Shown here: one piece after another, positions 1-5,870 of the stretch
Layout of the letters: the number at the start of each line of letters is the position of its first letter
How positions within the stretch are numbered: position 1 is the first letter of the stretch
NCBI GenBank assembly: GCA_937897615.1
Contig: CALCNO010000075.1
Location: forward strand, 1-8,977
DNA length: 8,977 bases
From: an uncultured Anaerolineaceae bacterium
GTDB lineage: Bacteria; Chloroflexota; Anaerolineae; Anaerolineales; Anaerolineaceae
Reading direction: 5' to 3'
Position numbers and translations under genes: made by a program
The notes under the pieces: model-generated
The model's database searches: none
Seen by the model: the letters and a program-made list of their open reading frames with translations, nothing else
What the model was told of the DNA's origin: nothing

Positions 1-1361
1 TCGCCGGTGAACTTGCGCTGCGCATCGGCCAGTGCCTCTTCCACGGTGGCGCGCGTCTTGAGGCCCATGCCGCGGGCGATGCCGGGGTTCTGCGCCCCCA
101 CCAGATAGATGGCGGCGGTGTTGGCCTCGGCGATCTGCGCGCAACTGATCATCGAGAAGCCGTGGAAGGGGTGGTAGGCGTTGGCCTCGCGGTAGCGCCG
201 GATGTACTCGGCGTTGGTGGCAAACTGCTGGCCGTACTGCTCCAGATCGGGCAGTTGGTTGGCGCGCTGCGTCTGGAACAACTGGTACAACTCCGGCAGG
301 TACGGCCAGATGTCCTCGTTGAAGAAACCGTTGCAGGTGGAGGCGGCGATGATGACGCAGCGCTCGCTGAGGATGCGCTTGTGGCGGATCACCTGCGCCG
401 AGATGGCCTGCATCAGCATGATCGGGTTGGTGCCCATGCCGTCGCCGTAGTGAAACGACTGCGGCATGCCAAAGACCAGCACATCGTACTTCTTCTGCGC
501 CCAGTGCACGTAAGTGCGCTTGTCGGCCACCTGCCAGGAGGCGCGCTGCACCTCCGGCCCGTAGCCGCTGAAGACGGCGATCTGGCGGTTTTTGGTATCC
601 AGCACGGCGTCGCACACAAAGAACTTTTTGCCCATGCGCTCTTCCATGTGCATGCCGATCTCATCGAACTTGGTGCGCATCAGCGAGGAGTGACTCACGG
701 GCACAAAATCGGGGCGGTGCATCACGCCGGGGCTGTGGTGCGAGGCAATGCTGCGCCAGTGGGTGATGCCGGTGGAGCAGTGCTTGTAACCGCCGGAGTA
801 GCCGCCGTAGGGGTTGCCCAGCGCGTGCCCCACCAGGATGGCGATATCGGCATCGTAGACGTATTTGTTCATCAGCACCGGGTCGCCGCGGGCGGTGGTG
901 CCCAGGTCTACCAGGTGTTCGTAATCTTCGCTGTCGTGGTTGATGATCTGCCCGCCGGGCCAGAACTCGTTGAAGACCGCTTCGCCGAGGATGTTGAAGA
1001 TCTCTTCGCGGGTGTTCTTGCGGTGCAGCCCGTTAGAGCAGATGAAGAGGATGTCGCTCTTCTTCACGCCGGCGCGGTAGAGTTCCTCCAGCAGCAGCGG
1101 GATGGCTACCTTGCGGTGCGCGGTGGCGTGCTCGCCGCCCTTCACGCGGTCCGGGAAGATGATCACCGCCTTGCTGCCGGCTTTCACCTGCGCGGAGATG
1201 GGTGCCATGCCCAGGGGATGTAGGATGGATTGACGGGTGATCTCCACCACGTCTTCCGCAAAGGCGGGGTCTGCGGTGGTCTCGCCGGGGATGAAGAGGT
1301 CGCTCTGCGGCGGCAGTTCGGCTTCAATGGTGCCCTGGCCGTATTCAAGTGTTACCTTCAT
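1..1361 (-). CDS. LarA-family (DUF2088) nickel-pincer 2-hydroxyacid racemase/epimerase, 3' end cut by window edge
   Basis: The frame is open from the ATG at 1361 to the window edge (453 codons, no stop), so the C-terminus is missing. Family members racemise or epimerise 2-hydroxyacids (lactate, malate, gluconate) by hydride transfer to a lysine-bound nickel-pincer nucleotide, in the cytoplasm. Visible LarA landmarks are DRVK (71-74, near LarA Arg75), GLHRKNT (111-117, His113 matching His108), NHD (141-143), GH (178-179, His179 matching His174), GGYSGGYK (186-193, Lys193 matching the cofactor lysine Lys184) and HHS (208-210, His209 matching His200). The region matching LarA Gln295/Lys298 reads LMQAIS (316-321): the Gln is kept but the Lys appears to be Ser. 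With 453 residues and no stop, it already exceeds L. plantarum LarA (about 424). Start choice is supported by AGGAG six bases upstream. It is last in the visible operon, 175 nt after the binding-protein gene. No larB/C/E cofactor genes are visible. Family is confident; substrate is unknown. Confidence 0.88.
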   Translation of the reverse strand, partial: MKVTLEYGQGTIEAELPPQSDLFIPGETTADPAFAEDVVEITRQSILHPLGMAPISAQVKAGSKAVIIFPDRVKGGEHATAHRKVAIPLLLEELYRAGVKKSDILFICSNGLHRKNTREEIFNILGEAVFNEFWPGGQIINHDSEDYEHLVDLGTTARGDPVLMNKYVYDADIAILVGHALGNPYGGYSGGYKHCSTGITHWRSIASHHSPGVMHRPDFVPVSHSSLMRTKFDEIGMHMEERMGKKFFVCDAVLDTKNRQIAVFSGYGPEVQRASWQVADKRTYVHWAQKKYDVLVFGMPQSFHYGDGMGTNPIMLMQAISAQVIRHKRILSERCVIIAASTCNGFFNEDIWPYLPELYQLFQTQRANQLPDLEQYGQQFATNAEYIRRYREANAYHPFHGFSMISCAQIAEANTAAIYLVGAQNPGIARGMGLKTRATVEEALADAQRKFTG

Positions 1362-1367
1362 TTGCTG

Positions 1368-1372
1368 CTCCT
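1368..1372 (-). promoter_or_regulatory. Ribosome binding site of the LarA-like gene
   Basis: The minus strand reads AGGAG six bases before the ATG at 1361. It fixes the start of a gene whose far end lies outside the window. Confidence 0.7.
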
Positions 1373-1403
1373 GTTGTTCGTTTTGCCTGTGTTGCGCGTG
1401 CCT

Positions 1404-1435
1404 GAAAAATTGGTTTATCTAATTTGAGGGAAAGG
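1404..1435 (+). repeat. Left arm of a 32-bp inverted repeat flanking the binding-protein gene
   Basis: Read on the plus strand this arm matches the minus-strand reading of 2633-2664 at 30 of 32 positions. The shared blocks are GAAAAATTGGT, TAT and TAATTTGAGGGAAAGG, with single mismatches at the 12th and 16th bases. Outside the core, both arms are preceded by CCT, with three extra bases (GAA) in the right copy. In one plus-strand frame the arm reads L-K-N-W-F-I-stop, resembling the L-K-K-N-W-C-M-stop tail of the epimerase gene, so it may be an inverted duplicate of that gene's 3' end. It lies in the leader of the LarA-like gene. Confidence 0.85.
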
Positions 1436-1453
1436 GAAGTCTTTCTTTCAGGT

Positions 1454-1540
1454 CTAGTGCTGTGGCAAACTCATTCTTGCGGCTGCCAAAGGGCGGAGGA
1501 GTTTCGCCCTCTGGCAGCGGGGTGTTCACTTCAGTACTAG
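1454..1540 (-). other. Nested stem-loop after the binding-protein gene (3' stabiliser, attenuator or REP-like element)
   Basis: In the minus-strand transcript, 1505-1518 pairs with 1482-1495 to form a 14-bp stem (13 Watson-Crick pairs and one G-U) around a 9-nt loop. An outer 9-nt pair with one mismatch, 1532-1540 against 1454-1462, encloses it and includes the TAG stop of the binding-protein gene. No run of U follows the stem on either strand, so it is not a textbook intrinsic terminator. Stem-loops after binding-protein genes are known in other ABC operons (the malE-malF REP of E. coli) to protect the upstream mRNA and raise binding-protein yield. That role is inferred here. With the LarA-like leader, this structure fills the 175-nt gap. 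Confidence 0.6.
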
Positions 1541-2598
1541 TAACCTGCAGTCGCGTTTTTGGCGAAGGTGTCGATGAAGACGGTGGAAAGATCTTTGACG
1601 TCAGCTTCGGTGATTTTGCCGCCGGCGATCTGGCTGGCACGCAGATTTTCCAGCATGGCCACGAAACCGCCATTGTTGTAGTAATCCTTGAGTTCAGCAC
1701 CGGTAGGCCAAATGGCATCGGGGATCTGGGTGTAGAGGTCGTTGGCTGCCTGGCCGGATTTCTCGGAGGCCCATTCGCAGGCTTCCTGCATGTTGCCGGC
1801 GCGGTAGTCTTCAGCGCGGGTGAGGGCGTTGACGAACTTCTGCACAGCTTCGGGATGGTTGGCAACGAAGTCTTTGTTGGCTACCCACACGCTGGGGAAA
1901 GCGTTATCGGGGAAGTCGGAGTTGGTGGCCAGCACGATGCCGTCATCGCCGAGGGTGGTCAAAATGGCGGTGGTGCCGGGTTTCCAACCGGCAATGGCAT
2001 CTACGGCGTCGCCGGAGGTGCTAACGATGGCGGCGGCCAGGTTGTTGTTATCCATGTTGATGATGGTGACGTCTGCCTGGGTGAGGCCGGCTTTGGCCAG
2101 GGCCAGGTTGAGGATGTTCTCACCGGCGGTGCCAAGCTGGGTGGCGATCTTCTTGCCGCGCAGGTCTTCCAGGGTGTTGATGCCGCTGCTCTTCTTGGCG
2201 ATCACCTGATCGGTGAGGGCCAGGTTGTCGAGGGCGAGGATGTTAACGTCACCGCGGAAGGCCAGCCATGCGGCGCCGGAACCGATAAAACCGATATCAG
2301 CGCGGCCGGCAACCATTGCAGCAATTTCCGGGGGGCCAGAGGTGAAGCGCTGGTAGTGAATTTCGAGTCCTTCATCTGCAAAGTAACCCTTGGCTTCCGC
2401 AATGGCAATCGCGGTGGAACCGCCAATGGTCGGGTGGTAGATCACATTGATGACGATCGGCTCGGCAACGGTGGGCTCTGCAGTGGCCTGCATAGTCTCA
2501 TCACCGGTGGGGGCCGTGGTCGGGGTCTGGGCGCAGCCGGCAATCATGGTGAGCGCCAGAACGGTAACGATCAGGGCAACTACAAACTTCTTATTCAT
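1537..2598 (-). CDS. NitT/TauT-type ABC transporter substrate-binding lipoprotein
   Basis: This is the extracytoplasmic receptor of the importer whose permease and ATPase lie at 6659-7468 and 5867-6646. From the ATG at 2598 (353 aa) the protein opens with a lipoprotein signal: MNKK, a hydrophobic core, then lipobox I-A-G-C with Cys22 as the lipidated residue, then a Thr/Pro/Ala-rich linker to about residue 47. The mature part follows the SsuA/ThiY-like (NMT1) periplasmic-binding fold: a first strand INVIYHP, then IAEAKGYFADEGLEIHY, then MVAGRADIGFIGSGA, then TLEDLRGKKIATQLGTAGE. In this family the last two regions line the anion or small-molecule site, but the ligand cannot be read from sequence. 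A GTG at 2628 would add ten residues before the signal. I prefer 2598 because AAGGA lies seven bases upstream and the signal peptide is then canonical. The gene is separated from its partner genes by three enzyme genes and is flanked by an inverted repeat. Confidence 0.9.
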   Translation of the reverse strand: MNKKFVVALIVTVLALTMIAGCAQTPTTAPTGDETMQATAEPTVAEPIVINVIYHPTIGGSTAIAIAEAKGYFADEGLEIHYQRFTSGPPEIAAMVAGRADIGFIGSGAAWLAFRGDVNILALDNLALTDQVIAKKSSGINTLEDLRGKKIATQLGTAGENILNLALAKAGLTQADVTIINMDNNNLAAAIVSTSGDAVDAIAGWKPGTTAILTTLGDDGIVLATNSDFPDNAFPSVWVANKDFVANHPEAVQKFVNALTRAEDYRAGNMQEACEWASEKSGQAANDLYTQIPDAIWPTGAELKDYYNNGGFVAMLENLRASQIAGGKITEADVKDLSTVFIDTFAKNATAGY

Positions 2599-2605
2599 CT
2601 GCTTG

Positions 2606-2610
2606 TCCTT
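2606..2610 (-). promoter_or_regulatory. Ribosome binding site deciding the binding-protein start
   Basis: AAGGA on the minus strand, seven bases before the ATG at 2598. It supports this start over the in-frame GTG at 2628. Confidence 0.6.
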
Positions 2611-2615
2611 TTCTG

Positions 2616-2644
2616 AGTTTAGATTCACAAGACCTTTCCCTCAA
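2616..2644 (-). promoter_or_regulatory. Possible internal sigma70-type promoter for the binding-protein gene
   Basis: On the minus strand TTGAGG (2639-2644, four of six consensus bases) is followed after exactly 17 bases by TAAACT (2616-2621, four of six). This places a start site about a dozen bases before the ribosome binding site. It sits in the largest upstream gap of the transporter cluster (47 nt), in locally AT-rich sequence. The -35 hexamer falls within the right arm of the inverted repeat. Matches this weak occur by chance, so this is tentative. Confidence 0.3.
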
Positions 2645-2664
2645 ATTACATACACCAATTTTTC
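2633..2664 (-). repeat. Right arm of a 32-bp inverted repeat flanking the binding-protein gene
   Basis: The minus-strand reading matches the plus-strand reading of 1404-1435 at 30 of 32 bases. The arm covers the last codons and stop of the epimerase gene and runs into the gap before the binding-protein gene. In a transcript spanning both arms they could pair across roughly 1.2 kb and enclose the whole binding-protein message. In DNA they could act as recombination or element ends. No transposase or invertase gene is present nearby. Confidence 0.85.
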
Positions 2665-3539
2665 TTCAGGTAATCGCGCTGCAATTGCAGCCCTTGCTTC
2701 ACTTTTTCTGGTTTTAGCTCAAATTCATAGTCCTCCATTTCAAAACTAAAGCTGCCGGTATAGTGGATTTTTTCCAACTCCTGGTGAAAATGCTGCCAGT
2801 CGATCTCACCGCCGCCGATGATGGTATGACGCCACCACTGGTGCGGGTAGATGCCGCGTTCCTTGCCCACGTTGTGCAAAATGCCCACCTGGCGGATCAC
2901 CTGCCAGTCTATGGCGGTGTCCTTGAGGTGGATGTGGCGGATCCTGCCGCCAAACTCAGCGATCGGCTCGTAGACGTCGATCATCTGCCAGACGCAGTGG
3001 CTGGGGTCATAGCACAACCCCAGCCGGGGGTTATCGACCCTGGAAAAAAGCTCGCGCCACATCACCGGGGAAGTAGCGATGTTGCGGTACATGGGGCAGT
3101 TCTCCATCAACAGATGGAGATCCAGCGTTTCGGCCAGTTCCAGAGCCTCCGAAAGGAAATCCAGCACCGGCGCCAGGCTTTGCAGGGGGTCCATGCCGCC
3201 ACTTTCTGGCAGCGAGAGCCTGCGGCTGATGCCGGTGGAAAAGACAAAATTCTTGACGCCCAGCGCGGCGGCGAAGCGCATGCGTTTATACAGCTCGCTG
3301 CGTTCGGCCTGGGCTTTGGCGGCGTCGTCATCAATGAAATTGCGCGCGTAGATGAAGTTGCTGAAGCCAATGCGCTCCTGCACCTTGCGGAACACCGCTT
3401 CTTCCAGCGGGATGCCGGGGCCGATCTCCAGCGCGTTGTAGCCGGCCTGCAGGGCAAACCCGGCGATGGCGGGCAGGTCGTTCACGCCGGCCCACACGAA
3501 GGCGTTGGTATGAAAGGCGATCTGCGGCTGCTGGCTCAT
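2646..3539 (-). CDS. Sugar phosphate isomerase/epimerase family TIM-barrel protein (AP endonuclease 2 superfamily)
   Basis: This 297-residue cytoplasmic protein has the metal-site pattern of xylose-isomerase-like TIM barrels (IolE, IolI, ketose 3-epimerases). MENCP carries a Glu ligand at 146, YDPSH carries Asp178 and His181, HIHLKD (203-208) supplies the next His, and FEMED (266-270) carries the last Glu (Glu267). Such enzymes epimerise, isomerise or dehydrate ketoses and inososes with a divalent metal. Which reaction applies here cannot be told. The start at 3539 overlaps the preceding stop by one base (TGATG), with GGAGG just upstream inside the oxidoreductase gene, so translation is probably coupled. 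Its last codons and stop form part of an inverted-repeat arm, and its 3' end is more AT-rich than the rest. Pairing with a Gfo/Idh/MocA oxidoreductase is a common arrangement in polyol and sugar-acid pathways. Confidence 0.87.
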   Translation of the reverse strand: MSQQPQIAFHTNAFVWAGVNDLPAIAGFALQAGYNALEIGPGIPLEEAVFRKVQERIGFSNFIYARNFIDDDAAKAQAERSELYKRMRFAAALGVKNFVFSTGISRRLSLPESGGMDPLQSLAPVLDFLSEALELAETLDLHLLMENCPMYRNIATSPVMWRELFSRVDNPRLGLCYDPSHCVWQMIDVYEPIAEFGGRIRHIHLKDTAIDWQVIRQVGILHNVGKERGIYPHQWWRHTIIGGGEIDWQHFHQELEKIHYTGSFSFEMEDYEFELKPEKVKQGLQLQRDYLKKNWCM

Positions 3540-4597
3540 CAGTCCTCCACCTGCAGCTGCGCGCCCAGGCTGGCCTTTTCGGCGGCGTCGATGACCGACT
3601 CCACGTAGTGCCCCTGGGCAATATCGGGCACGGCTTCGCCCTTTCCAAGAAGGCCGTCAATGAAGGCTTTCATCTCGCTGAGGAAGAGGCCCTCAAAGGG
3701 CTTCTGCGCGGGTACATCGATCTCAACGCGCTGGCCGCTGTACTTGCCGGCGGGCGCGGGCATAAAAGTGATCTTATCGGGCTGGGCCATGCTGGCGCGC
3801 ACCAGGCCGCCCTCGCCGCTGACCACCAGGCTGATCTCGTCCATGCCGATGCGGCTGACGGTGAACGACCCCAGCGCGCCATTTTGCGCACGCGCGGCAA
3901 AGACTGCCTGGTCGTCGTTCTCCACCGCGGTCTGGCCCTGCGGGTTGGCGGGGCGCGCTGCGATGTTGGTGGCGGTGAGGCCGGTGACGCTCTCAAAGCG
4001 CAGGCCGGCCACAAAGCTGGCGTTATCAATGAGGTGGCTGCCAAAATCGCCCAGCGCGCCGTTGCCGGAAAGGCGGCGCAGCATGCGCCACTCCACCGGG
4101 ATGGCCGGGTCTGCCAGGCGGTAACCGCCAAAGGAAGCGCCGTAGGTGTACACGCGGCCAAGCTCGCGCTGCACCACCTGGCGCACCGCGTTCATCACGT
4201 TGGAATAGCGGTAGACAAAGCCCACCATGTTGAAGAGCTTTTTGCCGGCCAGCGCATCCACGGCCTTGCGGCTTTCCGCCGCCGAGAGCGCCAGGGGTTT
4301 TTCAACGAACACGGCGCGGTTGGCCTGCAGCGCGCCCATCACGTAGTCCATGTGGGTGAAGTTGGGGGTGCAGATATCCACCGCGTCCACGCGCTCCAGC
4401 AATTCCTCGTAGCTCTGGCACAGGGCGGCATCCTGCAGGCCGTGCTCGTTCATAAAGATGCGCGCGCGTTCCTGGTCGGTATCGTAGACGGCGGCGATGC
4501 GGGCGCGCCCATCCGCCTGGATGCCCAGCACGTGATAGTGCGCAATGCCCACAGTCTGCCCGGTTCCGATCAATCCAATTTTGGGTTCCACAGCCAT
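3539..4597 (-). CDS. Gfo/Idh/MocA-family NAD(P)-dependent oxidoreductase
   Basis: This 352-residue cytoplasmic dehydrogenase oxidises or reduces a sugar, inositol or sugar-derived hydroxyl or keto group with NAD(P). The N-terminal Rossmann fold begins with GLIGTGQTVG (8-17), followed by AAVYDTD (35-41), where the acidic residues at the end of the second strand suggest NAD preference. The family's EKP triad is at 99-101 (VFVEKP), with the catalytic Lys100. The C-terminal half carries GALGDFGSHLID (180-191), whose Asp184 and His188 match the substrate and proton-relay residues of inositol dehydrogenase-like enzymes. An upstream in-frame start at 4681 would add 28 residues before the Rossmann fold and overlap the GPI-like gene. 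I chose 4597 because the fold starts at once and GAGGA/AGGAG lies just upstream. It begins 10 nt after the GPI-like stop and overlaps the epimerase start by 1 nt. Substrate is unknown. Confidence 0.88.
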   Translation of the reverse strand: MAVEPKIGLIGTGQTVGIAHYHVLGIQADGRARIAAVYDTDQERARIFMNEHGLQDAALCQSYEELLERVDAVDICTPNFTHMDYVMGALQANRAVFVEKPLALSAAESRKAVDALAGKKLFNMVGFVYRYSNVMNAVRQVVQRELGRVYTYGASFGGYRLADPAIPVEWRMLRRLSGNGALGDFGSHLIDNASFVAGLRFESVTGLTATNIAARPANPQGQTAVENDDQAVFAARAQNGALGSFTVSRIGMDEISLVVSGEGGLVRASMAQPDKITFMPAPAGKYSGQRVEIDVPAQKPFEGLFLSEMKAFIDGLLGKGEAVPDIAQGHYVESVIDAAEKASLGAQLQVED

Positions 4598-4607
4598 TCT
4601 CCTGTCC

Positions 4608-5870
4608 TCACTTGCCCAAAAGCCGGTACATGCTGCGCTTGTAAGCCTCGACGCCGTTCTGGCCAAAGGGGTTGGCGCCAATGAGCGCGGCTGAGAGGCA
4701 GCAACTGAGCATGAAAAAGTAGAATAATTCGCCGAAGAGTTCCGGGGTGATCTGCCCGCAGCGGAATTGCAGGCACGGCACGCCGCCGGCGCTGTGCGCG
4801 CTGAAAGCGGCGCGGTAGACCGCGTCGTTCAATTCATCAAATGGCTTGCCGTTGAGATAATCGAAGCCGTCGGCCAGCTGGCTGGCGGCCACGCGGGTCT
4901 CCGCGTTGGCAAAGCGCGCGTCCAAAAAGCTTTCCAGTACCATGCGCTTGCCGTCCTGAATGTACTGCCCCACGGCGTGCAGGTCTTCGGAATAGCTGCT
5001 GAAGACCGGGAAGATGCAGCTCTGGTTCTTGCCTTCGCTCTCGGCAAAGAGCTGGCTCCACCAGCGCGCAAAATAGGCCAGGCCGGGTTCCAGCGTGGCC
5101 AGGTTTTCGATGACAAAGCCTTTCTCGAAGAGCAGGTTGCGGCACACGGCGTAGCGCACGGCGGGGTTGTCCTGCGGCGCGGCGGCCAGCAGTTCGGCTT
5201 TGGCGGCAGCGGCCCCGGCGATGAGGCGGCGGATATCCACGCCCGCCACGGCCATCGGCAAAAAGCCCACCGCCGAGAGTACCGAGAAGCGCCCGGCCAT
5301 ATCGGCGGGGAAGGGCAAAAAGCGGTAGCCCGCCTGCTGTGCCAGTTGCTGCAGTTGCCCCGTGCCGGCAGAGCCGGTGACGATGATGCGCGCGGCAGCG
5401 CCGGCGCCGTAGGCGGCTTCCATGTACTGGCGCAAAAAGCGGAAGTGAATGCCCGGCTCCAGCGTGTTAAAGTCTTTGGCGATGTTGTTGATGTAAACGC
5501 GCTTGCCCTGCAGGCACGCCAGGATCTTCTTTAGCTCGTGCGAAGAGAGGTTGGTGCCGGCGTAGACGATCTCCACCTTGCCGTCGCCTAAGGTCTCGAT
5601 GACGGACTGCGCGCCGCGGTTGGAGCCGCCCACGCCGATGAGCACAAACACATCGGCATTGCTGCGGATCTCTGCGGCCAACTGCATGATGTATTCCACC
5701 TCGGCGTGGCCCTGCCAGCGCGCGGGGTCCATCCAGCCCAGTTGATTGGCTTCAGCAAACTGCCCGGCCAGCACCGGGGCCAGCTTGCTATGGGCGGCCT
5801 GCACGGCCTGCGCCAGCTGCTGCTCGCTCACGTATTGCGCCACGCCCGAAAGATCGATTTGCGTGATCAT
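4608..5870 (-). CDS. Glucose-6-phosphate isomerase-like aldose-ketose isomerase with altered phosphate loop
   Basis: This 420-residue protein aligns along its length with the short bacterial GPI type (about 450 aa in Bacillus). Landmarks in order: GVGGSNRGA (79-87, usually GIGGSYLGA), AKDFNTLEP (131-139, usually SKSGTTTEP), ADMAGRFSVLSAVGFLP (189-205, PGI signature), QLFAESEGK (273-281), DLHAVGQY (296-303), AHSAGGVP (358-365) and NPFGQNGVEAYK (400-411). The catalytic triad is intact: Glu277, His298 and Lys411 match B. subtilis Glu290, His311 and Lys425 with near-identical spacing. In the phosphate loop two oxygen ligands are lost: the Ser matching rabbit Ser209 is Ala131 and that matching Thr211 is Asp133. 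Lys132, Thr136 and Ser83 remain. It is probably an active isomerase acting on a sugar without a normal 6-phosphate (inference). The start overlaps the ATPase stop (ATGA), so it is likely coupled to it. A degraded housekeeping GPI is less likely given the intact catalytic residues. Confidence 0.88.
   Translation of the reverse strand: MITQIDLSGVAQYVSEQQLAQAVQAAHSKLAPVLAGQFAEANQLGWMDPARWQGHAEVEYIMQLAAEIRSNADVFVLIGVGGSNRGAQSVIETLGDGKVEIVYAGTNLSSHELKKILACLQGKRVYINNIAKDFNTLEPGIHFRFLRQYMEAAYGAGAAARIIVTGSAGTGQLQQLAQQAGYRFLPFPADMAGRFSVLSAVGFLPMAVAGVDIRRLIAGAAAAKAELLAAAPQDNPAVRYAVCRNLLFEKGFVIENLATLEPGLAYFARWWSQLFAESEGKNQSCIFPVFSSYSEDLHAVGQYIQDGKRMVLESFLDARFANAETRVAASQLADGFDYLNGKPFDELNDAVYRAAFSAHSAGGVPCLQFRCGQITPELFGELFYFFMLSCCLSAALIGANPFGQNGVEAYKRSMYRLLGK

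Noticed and set aside
162..1223. Long plus-strand open frame of 353 codons
   Set aside because: It lies antisense to the LarA-like gene, which has clear family motifs and a ribosome binding site. The plus-strand product is low-complexity (Val, Ala, Gly, His rich), as expected of a frame opposite a GC-rich gene.
1230..1427. Small plus-strand frames running to 1427 and 1422 across the leader of the LarA-like gene
   Set aside because: They are mostly antisense to the start of the LarA-like gene. Only the last few codons are interesting, and those are covered by the inverted-repeat observation.
1482..1518. Rho-independent terminator ending the operon before the LarA-like gene
   Set aside because: The stem is strong but no U-tract follows on either strand, so I recorded it as a stem-loop of uncertain role, not a terminator.
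1419..1865. Minus-strand open frame of 148 codons overlapping the end of the binding-protein gene
   Set aside because: Most of it is a second frame within the binding-protein gene, with Pro/Ser/Thr-rich composition. The rest reads through the stem-loop, and there is no good ribosome binding site.
1462..2616. Plus-strand open frame of 384 codons opposite the binding-protein gene
   Set aside because: The minus-strand frame has a lipoprotein signal and binding-protein fold. The plus-strand product is Gly/Val-rich without recognisable motifs.
1404..2664. An insertion sequence or transposon carrying the binding-protein gene
   Set aside because: The flanking inverted repeats are suggestive, but no transposase, integrase or target-site duplication was found, so a mobile-element call is not supported.
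2679..2690. Perfect 12-bp palindrome CTGCAATTGCAG
   Set aside because: It lies inside the epimerase coding region and is explained by consecutive Leu-Gln-Leu-Gln codons; no second copy or promoter context was seen.
4598..4681. N-terminal extension of the oxidoreductase from an ATG at 4681
   Set aside because: The 28 extra residues overlap the GPI-like coding end, precede the Rossmann fold without similarity to it, and are less well placed than the ATG at 4597 with its ribosome binding site.
2763..4684. Two consecutive long plus-strand open frames (2763-3608 and 3608-4684)
   Set aside because: Both are antisense shadows of the epimerase and oxidoreductase genes, which have intact motifs and coupled starts on the minus strand. 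The shadow products match no family.
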